Shown here: positions 11,201-23,200 of the stretch, piece by piece
How positions within the stretch are numbered: the first letter of the stretch is position 1
Layout: every line of letters begins with the position of its first letter
Assembly (NCBI GenBank): GCA_001655205.1
Contig: LPNZ01007683.1
Span: forward strand, 1 to 27,100
DNA length: 27,100 bases
Reading direction: 5' to 3'
Source of the DNA: Lenisia limosa
Lineage: Eukaryota; Breviatea
Notes under the pieces: generated by a model
What the model saw: only the letters and a program-made list of their open reading frames with translations
Database searches by the model: none
What the model was told of the DNA's origin: nothing
Program-made: the position numbers and the translations under genes

Positions 11201-14200
11201 AAAAAAAAAAAGGATCNNNNNNNNNNNNNNNNNNNNNNNNNNNNNNNNNNNNNNNNNNNNNNNNNNNNNNNNNNNNNNNNNNNNNNNNNNNNNNNNNNNN
11301 NNNNNNNNNNNNNNNNNNNNNNNNNNNNNNNNNNNNNNNNGGCAAGTTGAACAGGACTATATAGTCAGCGGAAATGGCCGAAACCGTCCACACCATCACA
11401 CTTAGAAGAGATATTGGATTACAGAATAATATTAATTCACCCAATCATTTGTCTTACAACTCTGTGCACACAGCTAGATAGTCATGATACTTAGTAGTTT
11501 TACAAAAAAAAAAAAAAAAAAAACCCCNNNNNNNNNNNNNNNNNNNNNNNNNNNNNNNNNNNNNNNNNNNNNNNNNNNNNNNNNNNNNNNNNNNNNNNNN
11601 NNNNNNNNNNNNNNNNNNNNNNNNNNNNNNNNNNNNNNNNNNNNNNNGTGTAGCCCTTATTGCAGAGGCATTCTCCTGGGAAAGGGGTAAATACGTCGAA
11701 ACGAAGTGGATTAATCCTGCGACTATTACGAAACACCGCGCACTTAATTGGGAAAGTAATTTGGAAATTTTATGAGCGACAAGTTGGAATTCCCTCTTGT
11801 CCCAAAATAGACTGAATTCTCGATAAATATCGATAAGTTGAAGGTCTTTTTCGGACAATAGGGAAGCCTTAGTGACAAGAACCTTATTGACACTTTACTT
11901 TCATATTATATTAATTGATTCCTTCAAAAAAATGTACTGAAAACAATATTCGATAAAGCTTAATTCGACATTTTATCGGTCTTTTTAGGACCGAAGTGAA
12001 GACCTCTGTCTAGCTCTCTCAGAATTGAGGCGACCTTATGTTCCTCACTAGGGCTTGCATTCGGTTCCAAAAAATATTGAATTCTCGATAAATCCTTGGT
12101 AAATATCGATATTTTACAGGGGTTTCGGAACTGAAAGTGAAGCTCCATTCCTCACCTAAGTGAACAACGGATCCTTCTCCCTGGCACATTTCACACACTC
12201 CTGATACGTCCACGGCTCCAGTACTGCAATCGTTAATTGCCACAAAGTGGATTGGAGTGAATCCCTAGTCAAAACATGTGTTTATGAAAAATGAAACGGA
12301 TGAAAAGATACAATATCCAGATGAACAATATCTTTTTGATTTGGGAAATTTGCACATACATACACATTAGCTGGATTTTAAAGGAGGGGTGGGGAGTTGG
12401 TGAAGATTGAAAAAAACACAGAATACCCCTCTCTCACATGCACTGACAGGTTGTTCCTGAGGCCACTTCCTGGAAGACTGGGCAATGACATTCTGACTGA
12501 GACTTCGCGCCACGCCTGCGTGATGTTAGAGTATTTTTGCAGTAAGTCTCCATTTAAAATAGGGAATAGGGCTTCACTTCGGTTCAAAAAAGTATTGATA
12601 TTTAATAGTGAAATATTTTACCACCCCCACCCCCCAGCAAACGTGTCCGTAATAAGGTCTCCTCCACAGCCAGTACATCCCCCNNNNNNNNNNNNNNNNN
12701 NNNNNNNNNNNNNNNNNNNNNNNNNNNNNNNNNNNNNNNNNNNNNNNNNNNNNNNNNNNNNNNNNNNNNNNNNNNNNNNNNNNNNNNNNNNNNNNNNNNN
12801 NNNNNNNNNNNNNNNNNNNNNNNNNNNNNNNNNNNNNNNNNNNNNNNNNAATCATATCGTAATATGCTCCTGAAGAAAAAAAGGAGGGATCGGACAATAA
12901 AAACAGGAGGCCACCGTAACGTCATCTCCTAACCTGGGTCACAGATGCAGTCATTTCCTTGTACGGATGTGCTGTTAGATGGGCAGGCAACACAGGTGTC
13001 AACAGACGTAGAAATCTGAGTCCCTGCAGGACACTCGCAGGTACCTATGGGGTTAGGAATTTGATGCCCCAATTAGAGCCTGCTTCACATCGGTTCGAAA
13101 AAGACCGGTAAAAATATCGATAGATTCTAGAATATATCAAGAAATGCAATCTTTTTTCGAACCGAAGTGAAGCGCCCCCCTCCGCATCACACACATTTTC
13201 TTCAACTCCTTGTACCAACATTGTCAACAAAAGCCCCACTCCCCGCGTCACACCTACTTAAACCAAAATGGTAACCATCATATATAACATACACAGTAAG
13301 GTTGCATCTGGCCGAAGCCGTCTCACCATCACGCTTATTAGAAGTATTATGTTGGATTATAGTATAAAAATTATTTCACACAATCATTTGCCTTGCAACT
13401 CTGTACACACAGCTTTCTGTGTGCCTCACTACACAATATTAACCATCATACCCATATTGTCAACAAAGCCAGGTTTGCAGGTGCAGGCAGTGGCAAGGGT
13501 TGAGCCTTCAGGAGAAGTTGTTCGTTGGGGGCAAGTCTCACATTTCTGAACAGAATCAGCTCTGTTGAATAGCGTTTGGTTGAAAATAACAAAAACAAAG
13601 CCCAAAATCAACACAAAGGTTGATAACAACAAAAAAAGCCCAGGCCAATCGCTTCAGCAGCACCGCATCCCATCACTCCAGCGGAAGTGGGGAGGGGGGG
13701 GGGCGTTCATAACCAATTATTACATTACAATCATCCGAACAATGAAATTAACGGAATGAGGAATGAATGGCAACGTTGAATATATATATATAAATAGTAT
13801 CAGCTAGTATGATATGAGAAAGTTTAAATACCTTGCTGTTTTGAAGGGAATAGGTGCCTGCAGGACACGTTGCACATTTGTTGTGCGTGGAATCGAAATA
13901 AGCACCTAATTTGATGAGAAATATCAGCTCAAATACAAATAAAGCACCCTCTTATGAAGTTACGAAAATGTAATTATATTACTTATTGCTCCACTTCGGT
14001 ATACGAAAGATAGTATTATTTGAAGATTCGCATTTTCCTTCAATAAAGAAACGTTTCTGCTTACCAGCAAGACAGATGCAGTCTTCACCTTGCTTCACTG
14101 AACTGGGGGTGTCAGAAGTGAAATAATGTAATATAAACATTTTAATATCAAGAATATGTAAATATTAATATTATCTCGATATGCAAATGGCCATATCAAG

Positions 14201-17200
14201 ATCGGAAACTGGCCTTGTCATATCATTTGCATGTTGTATGCCTAATCAAAGAAGCAAACTTGGGGAAAGTTGAGGCACAGTCCGCAACGTTGATTGTTCC
14301 AATAGAAAGAAGATTGTTAACATTGGCTGTGGACGAGTAGAAGCTCAACTAAATTGAAACATTAGGAAAATGTGACAGTACTGAGCGTTAAAGATTATCA
14401 TGTGTACTAAATTGAAACTAGAAAGACGAATTAATGTGACAATATCGAGTGTTAATGCTTATCATGCGCCTTAAATTGTGACGAGGGGAGGATTGTGTTA
14501 AAATTGGGACAAAAAATGTAACACAAATGAGTATTAATGATCATCAAATGTGACAGATGTAGACGATTGATATGCGGTGAAATTAAAATGAAAGTCTCCC
14601 GCCAACCTCATGAACCAGACCTTGCTTTCCAAGGAACTTGAAGTTCTCAAACACCACTCTAGAACATTAAAATATATGAATATATTATACATGTAGGTGA
14701 CCCCCCAAAACCGCGAGCACTACCGAAACCGCGAGCGCTTTTTGATTTTCCCACAAAAACGGTCCTACAAATCCCTCAAAATCTTCAATAACAGGGTTTT
14801 TTCCTGAAACAAGTTTTGAAATGCAAAAATAAGCAAATTTAAATTTTTAGAAAATTCTAGAAAAGTCTCTGTAATATATAAATGTATTTTTTAAAACAAT
14901 AACCTCTAAAGTCGGTCACAAACCTGCCATAAGCGTCACAATTTGCGATGTCTCCGGAAACACTGAGAGCTTCCGGGTTGAGTCCGATCCTAACAGTGCA
15001 AACAGAGGCCTTTGCCGCTGTCCCGAGGTAGGTTGTCTGGGGATAAGGAGAAGCGCATTAGAGATTAGAGAAATGGGGTTCTCGCTACAAATAACGAAAA
15101 GGAGCATTAGAAAATAGAGTGTCTGAAATGGGTTTCTCGTTACAGATGTGCCACTTGTATTTTTGAAATTAATTATTCTATTAATTGCACCCAACCCAAA
15201 CCGAACAAGAAGACGGCCCTCTCACCTGAAGCGCAATCGGTTCTGAAAAGTGGACAAAAGAAGACTCAGCAGGCAGCCTAAACGCAGAAGTTAGACGGGG
15301 CAGTATACAAATGGTCGAAAAAAAGACAACAAACAAAACCCAGACCAGTTGCTGGAGGGGAGAATGGGAAGCACACTGTATATTTGTAGTTGGAGAAAAA
15401 AATCATCATACATATCATAAAACTGGAACAATTTCATTCTGTTTGTATCAAGAGATCCACCTCATAAAAATAAATTATTACGTAATAGGCGAAAAAGTCA
15501 ATGGTGTAGTATATCATATCAAGTATCATTTAAGATTATGATTTTCACATAATCATTTCCCACGTGGAGTTGAGACTCAAATCCAAAGATCTAACAATTC
15601 GAACACCAAAGTTCTCGACTGAAAAGGTAGAGCCGTCGTTTGTAAGAGAAAACTGGAATGTTATGATGTGTAGCAAAATGCGGAGCAGGTGATGAAGTTG
15701 TGACAGTATACGAAGCAAAATGAGGTATGGCTGGTTATGATGTGTAAGCCGACTGAAATCATTTCTTGGATGTTATAAGTAGGGCTTCCCTAAGGTCCGA
15801 AAAATAACGGTTAAATATTGATATTTATCGAGGATTTATCGTAGGAAGGCCCTAGCTATAGGCAAAAACTTAACCCATATTCACTTGTGATATGATCATG
15901 TTTCGGTCAAAAAAGACGGAATTTCTCGATAAATTCTCAAAAACTGTTGATTGTGTTTGGTATTTTTCGAACCAGAGTGAATCCCTGGCCCCTATATTAG
16001 GGCTCCATGCAATTAATTGAAAATATAATTGCAAAATTAGAAGCGAGACCTATATTCATGGGAACCCAATTTCAGACACTTGAATTTCAAATTTTATCAA
16101 TTAATTTCTTCCGTAAAATTAATTACGCGGAGTCCTACCCAATACTCACCTGGTAGAATCCAGGTTCAACAGTGGCTGAAATGTGACAGTAGGCAAATTC
16201 CTCATTGATCTGTTACTGTTAATGGTGGAGAATGAATCAAATTTTCGACTTGACCCAAAAAGATTGTTATAATTGAACCAAAATTATGAAACAGTGGTCG
16301 GTCAACTCTGTAGCTTACCACTGAGAGGGTCTGAGCAATGCCGTCCAAGTAGCACCTAGTTCATCACAAAGGTTTTATATTTCTTAAATAAGATGATTAA
16401 TTTTAAAACTCTTCACGCTGAGTGCTTCATTAATTTCGTTTGTTTAGTTTTAATATTTTACAATTTGTCTAAAATAAATAAAAAAGGTCTTGAATTTAAA
16501 AAATAAGTACGTATATAATCAATAAATATGTCTTCCATCAAAGACAAAATCCATAATATAATGTCTTAAAAGTAGCCGATTTTTTGCTTATGAAATAAAG
16601 TAATACAACACAATGAAAATGCCTTATTTTAATAAAATCGTCAAAAATAAAGCCAAATCTAGGACAATATTATTAAGCAACAATCGCCATATCAGATTAT
16701 TTCATAAATCTACGATACCGTAATACACAACCACAGAGGCCCCCGTACGCAGATGACGGGGATGAGATGAAGTTCTGTCCCATGACGTCAATAGAGGCTT
16801 CGAACCCAGCAAGAACAACCTAAACCGTTAGTCGGTAGGAATCAGTGATATTGACTCCCTGGGTGTTTATACAAGTCAAAATGTGTGGTTTTGTGTAATG
16901 TATTTCTTTTAAGTGCTTCTATTTGAAGAAATTAATTGACAATGAAAAAAAACTGACAAAAATGGCGTTCTGGTTACGATTTGTCCCACTTCAAATTTAT
17001 AAAATTAATTCCCCATGGGTCCTAATAATCAGCAATTATTGAGATAATATTGAGTCAAATTCCCCTGTTACATAGGCAGGAACAACACTGGTCACTTTCG
17101 GCGTGATGAGGACAGATACGACTTCAGGCTGGGTGAACTGCGTTGAATTGTCCACTGGAGACTAGAGAGGTGAGCATGACAGATTTTGTTGGACTGAAGA

Positions 17201-20200
17201 AGTATAAAAAGGATTTCACTTCAGTTACAAAAACAAAAAAAGTGTATTCCCGATAAATCCTAGATAACTCTCAATATTTTACCAGACTTTTTGGGACTGG
17301 GGAGGTGAAGATTATCAATTCGTGGATATGATACGTAGAAATGTGAAGAGCTACAAACAATCACAAAAAATACTTGGCCACCGGAGCAGATGGCAACTCT
17401 CCGGCTGACAATATAATAACACTAATTATGAGCGAACTTTGATGGTTAATTTGAAGTCGTGGCCACCATAAACGTTTGTTATGCCACATTCAAGATACGC
17501 AGTAGTGCCTTCAGAGGAAATGATAGAGCAAGGTAGTTCACTTCCATCATCTTGGGACAAAAGAGCCAGGGATGCCTGATTAGGATTAAAGGACGTCTTT
17601 TGGAATTGTTTTGAAATGACTCAATGATGGATACTTAGGGCTTCACTTTGTTTAGAAAAATAACGGTAAAACATTGATAATTTTCGAAGATTTATCGAGA
17701 TATTCAGTCTTTTCGAATCGTACTGAAGCCTTATGGATACTATATCATATACAAACAAGAATACAAGGTGGAGTATTGAGATGTCTGGCTAAAGCCGTCC
17801 ACATCTTTACGTTTATAGGGTAAATTAGGGTTTCACTTCAGTTCGAAATAAACAGGAATTTCTGGATAAATCCTCGAAAACTATCGATATTTTACCGGTT
17901 TTTTTTCGAACCGAAGTGAAGCCCTATAAGGTAAAATAGATAACTTCCATCCAAACCTGTCTTAAGTTCTCTTCCTGGATTGGGGCGGGCATAGCAACGC
18001 TCACATTGGATCCTTAAAACTTCAAAAAAGACTAATCTATGGGAATTTCTCGGTAGGGGTGATGGTAAAAAATTCAGGCTTTTTTTGGAGTGAAAGACCG
18101 TGAGGACCTCTCCCGCTGATTATAAGGTAGCAATTCCACTCAATATTATATCAAATATTGAGATGCGAAATGCAAGAGGGTAATAATTATTATATCAGGC
18201 CGAAGCTGACTAATTCTTTGCGTACAGCCAACCGCCGGATCTCTATGATCCAAGTTTCAAGAGACACTTTACTGCAAAAAAAAAAAACCGTCTACAAAAT
18301 CTCATAATTGATAATGATAATTTTAAATCACCGAAACTTTGGCGGAAACAGGCAAGGCAAACAAGTGTATAATTTTAATATCTGGTACCCATATTTGTTT
18401 CCCAAGATTGAATGTACTATCAGTTCTTTTTCAACAAGGCAAACCTGGGGAGACATGTGTGGTGGAAAGAGTGACTGTGTTGAGTGTGGTCACATCTAAG
18501 CTGAATGTTTTCCCTAAAGAATAAGTCGTACATAACACCATCACGCTTAATATTAATTCACCCAATCATTTGTGTGCTCATGTATCCGCAAAAGATAGTA
18601 TCTTGTCAAAGCCGCCCATAGTATCTGGCTTATCAGAGATTTTATTTGCTCTTTGTCATCATTTCTACTCGGAGTCGGTCATACGATTATTTCACTTGTG
18701 GATATGGGTTAGCATATGCACCCACCAGCACGTATAAACTCGAGGAACCCCCCTAGAGTCAAGTGGCTGAGACTCCCAGAAAAACATATGATCATCGATC
18801 AACCCTAGGGCTTCTCTTCAGTTTGAATAAAGACTGAATTCTCCATAAATCCTCAAAACTATCAATATTTTACCGGTCTTTTTCGAACCAAAGTGAAGCC
18901 CTCTCCATCCTCAAAACTAATATCATATGACCACCCATACCAGTAGGTGTAAAATCGAGGAAGAGCTGGACGTCCTCGTTGGCATTGGGAAGTTTGGCGT
19001 CTAACGGCAGTGTCACAGAAAAGCTGGTGGTAGAGTCTTGGGTACCTGTGTACGTTGTGAGAAGACGGGTGTAATCTTGATATAATACTAAGTTAACATG
19101 TTATCTGATGAACCTNNNNNNNNNNNNNNNNNNNNNNNNNNNNNNNNNNNNNNNNNNNNNNNNNNNNNNNNNNNNNNNNNNNNNNNNNNNNNNNNNNNNN
19201 NNNNNNNNNNNNNNNNNNNNNNNNNNNNNNCATCACGATTATAAGAAACGGTAAAAGTATGAGACATTATGTCTAAACAAAGTGTTGCTACAATGTTACA
19301 GAGTCACGATTTACTGATCTGCTCAGTTTTGATAAAAAACTTCATGCAATTTGTTTGATAGCACACCTAGGTATTATTTTGTTTCCCTGGATTTCATTTT
19401 ATAAACAGTGATCGGGAGTCTTAACCGATTTGTGTTGTGATTTTACAAGGGAAATCGGTCAAGACCTATCCAGGTCCCTATAATATATATATATGTGTGT
19501 GTGTATGTGCAGTATTTTCTTGCTGACATGCTAAAAAACGAACTGTTTCCACTTGGGCTTCACTTCGGTTCGAAAAATCCCGAACCAATATCGATTGAGG
19601 ATATTTCGAGAAATTTGGTCTTTTTTTGAACCGAAGTGAAGCCATAGTTCACCTTGATAGGCCAATTTGTAGACGCCTCCATAGACATGCGTGTACGTTT
19701 CGGTTACGCCAGTCTGGGGGAGAGGGGATCAGTTGCAAGATGTGTGAAGTGAGGCTTTGCTTCAATCCGAAGAATTACACTTCTAAATAAATATCGATAT
19801 TTTAACGGTCATATTGACCATACATAGTGATTTGGCAGAATTTTTCGATAAATCCTCGATAAATATCAATATTCATATGTTAAACATCCACAGTGAAGCC
19901 TTTGGAATTATCGAGATAGGGAAGCCATTGACATAGGGCTTCACTTCGGTTCGAAAAAAGACTGGATTTCTCGAACGGTATTTTCCGAACCGAAGTGAAG
20001 TCATGCCGAATCAATATCAACTTACGTAAGTGAAGGTCAGGGTTGTACCGAAGCCTTCAATGATGGTCGAAGGTGAGACGGTCAAAGACGTGGTGTCGGG
20101 AATAGCGGGGGTTGGAACTGGAATGGTAATCCTTTGTTTTTGAATGTAAATAAAACAATTACGTTTATGGCAATATAATATTTATCAATAGAATATTTGG

Positions 20201-23200
20201 CAATAGAATGACAGCACATAGTTCTCACTTGTTGAAATGAGAACCAAGGGATCATCATTGGAGTTCTACAAGTGTCAGCAGTGAAGAAGAGATAAAAGCC
20301 AACCTCATCATGAGGTCTCANNNNNNNNNNNNNNNNNNNNNNNNNNNNNNNNNNNNNNNNNNNNNNNNNNNNNNNNNNNNNNNNNNNNNNNNNNNNNNNN
20401 NNNNNNNNNNNNNCCATGATAAATCACTATCATCATAATATCACCATTATAAATCATGATATTCATATTCATTAAAATCACCATCACCACTATCATCATT
20501 ATTATCTCCAATCCCCCTACCTGGTAATGAACAACTCCCGCGTCAGTGACACTTTGGCCTGGAACTGCGGTGTGTGTTCCCGAGGAATCTACAATAGCCG
20601 ATCCCGAGAGCTGACACGGGGATCCAGCTGGATAGTGAATGATAAAAGGGATACAATAGGGGTAAATGGATAGGACTAGGGCTTCACTTCGGTTCCAAAA
20701 AAGACAGGAATTCTCGATAAATCTTCGAAAATTATCCATATTTTACCGGTATTTTTCGAACCGAAGTGAAGCCCAAGATACGACTAAACAGGTCGGGTTA
20801 ATGTACACCGGATAAGTTGTGACCTATTTTCCTTGGGAAATCACAAAGCAAATCGGTCGACTTATCCCGTTCACTGTATGCTACATACTATATGATATGT
20901 ATGATTTCTTCATTTTTTGAATCAGGTCCAAGGAACTTACCATTCAATGACACACGGTTATGAGCTAAGGCAATACCTCGACTTGAATCTCCGATTAGAG
21001 AGACGATTGGGCTCTAAGGCGGAGTAAAATAGGAAAAATTATAAAACAAAAAAAGCCAAAATCAACTCTGTTGGCTAGCAACACACGAGAGTTGATAACA
21101 ATATAACAAACAAAGTCCAGGCCGTCGCTTGGGGGAGAAAAATTGAAAAATTAATAAAACAAACAAAAAAAGGCCAAAAGGGTAAGGAGGGGCGGTGTAA
21201 GCTAACTAAAGGGAATTGAGCCACACGTCATGTGACTTATTGAATAGTGAGAAGGGATCGAGAGAGCCAAAGAGTGTATAGCTTCGCTTCACTTCAGTTC
21301 GAAAAAAGACTGAATTTATCGATAAATCCTTGAAAACTATCGATTTTTGACCGGTCTTTTTCGAACCGAAGTAAAGCCCCAGTGTAAAGGCAACAATAGA
21401 TGAACCTTCAAACCCCATAAGCAGTGTTGGTGATACTTGTCAAAGCTCCGGTGGTAATTGCAACGTATTGGTCCGAATTGTCTATGTTACGGTTAAGCGT
21501 TAAAGATTTCAAATGTGAAAGCTATTTTGAGCAATTGATGTATTATGTATTGCAATACGATGGCGATGAACTGAAATAGCATAGAATTGCATAGCGAAGA
21601 ACTAATAGAATTGCACAAGAATAGCACGGATGAACTGAATATAATTGCACTAGAATAGCACGGGGAAGTAAGGGACTGACCAAGACGAGCGTATGACGAC
21701 GAAAAGAAGTTCTGAATATCGGGAAGGCTGGTTGGTTGAGGGTTGGCGTTACCACTCTCGCAGGTCTCGATTTGCGTGCCTATAGAAGAATAAATTTCTG
21801 ACTATTAGTTGCCAGAATACTTATTAATAGTGTTATATTTATTAATAGTGTTATGGTGTAATGTTATGATTCATTTATTTGGTTTCCCATGATATTTTTT
21901 TCAATATGAACATCTTGCAGTCAAAAAAACAATAAAAAAACCCCCCAACTCCCACCATGCTGCATGTACAGAACACTTGTTGCAAGTACCGCATCCTTTA
22001 CAATAAGGCTGGTGTTGATCTTCAGAGCCCCAGGTACGACAGTAGTGCTGGTAGAACCCGTGCATGTTAAAGCTGATCGGTCAGTGATAGCAGAAAGTTG
22101 TTTACCAGAGTTGCGTCAGGTAAGGCCAGATTATCACTTGTATTATCTCTACAAATAATATGTTGTCTCATATGTAGCCTAAATGGCAGAGCATGATAAT
22201 TAAGGCTTCACTTCGGTTCAAAAAATGATTGACTTTCTCGATAAACCCTCGAAATATATCGATATTTTATCGTAATGCAAATACAGATATTTGGAGACAG
22301 TTGGGGAAAACCTTCTTACCATCAAAACCATTGACAATATAGAAGGACGTTGCAGTGGTTATACCGGTAATAGTCTCGGATACACCGAAGACGTTGGTGA
22401 TCTGGGAAGTAAGGCGTAAATTTGGAAAATTTATATACATACAAAAAAAAAAAGAAGCCGAAATCAACTCTGTTAGCTGACAACACACAAGGGTTGATAC
22501 TAACAAAACAAACAAAGCCNNNNNNNNNNNNNNNNNNNNNNNNNNNNNNNNNNNNNNNNNNNNNNNNNNNAAACGTCCTTCTTGAAGAATACTGCCTAGC
22601 TATCTAATTATATATCATATACTATATGTACTATCTACTGTATCTCATATTACTTTTATCTCACCCCTCTCACAGCTTATATTGTCACACCTTTAGCAAT
22701 ATCAACCCCTCACAGCTCCGTCAAAGTCGCCTGCAGAAGACACGAGAGAACCGTCAGAGAGAACGTGGACATCGCCGTTACCTGGTAATTAATTAGGTTT
22801 AATTGAATGCTCTCATTAATAACCAAATAGAATATTAATAGGTCTTCACTTCGGTTCGAAAAATGAATTTCTCGATAAATCTTCGAAAACTATTATACCA
22901 CTATTTTGGAACCGAATTGAAGGCCTAGTTATTAGATATTAGGTTATTATGCTACTAGTGCATGAGGTTGTATTATTTTATGGTTATTAGGTAAATACGT
23001 TGTGAGGTACTATGTTGTTATTCGTTTATTAGTTGTGTTAAGGTTAATAGATATTAAGCTGTTGTAGGTTAATAATGTTATCAAGTTGTTGTAGGTTTAT
23101 AAAGTTGTTGTAGATTAATTATGTTATCAAGTTGTTAGGTTGTTGGATAATGCAGTTGAGGCTATTCAAAAAACGACAATTATTGATAAATCATCGATAT

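Noticed and set aside
21964-22158. Plus-strand 64-codon frame opposite exon 13
   Set aside because: It is a shadow of the minus-strand exon 21977-22072, whose splice phases fit on both sides.
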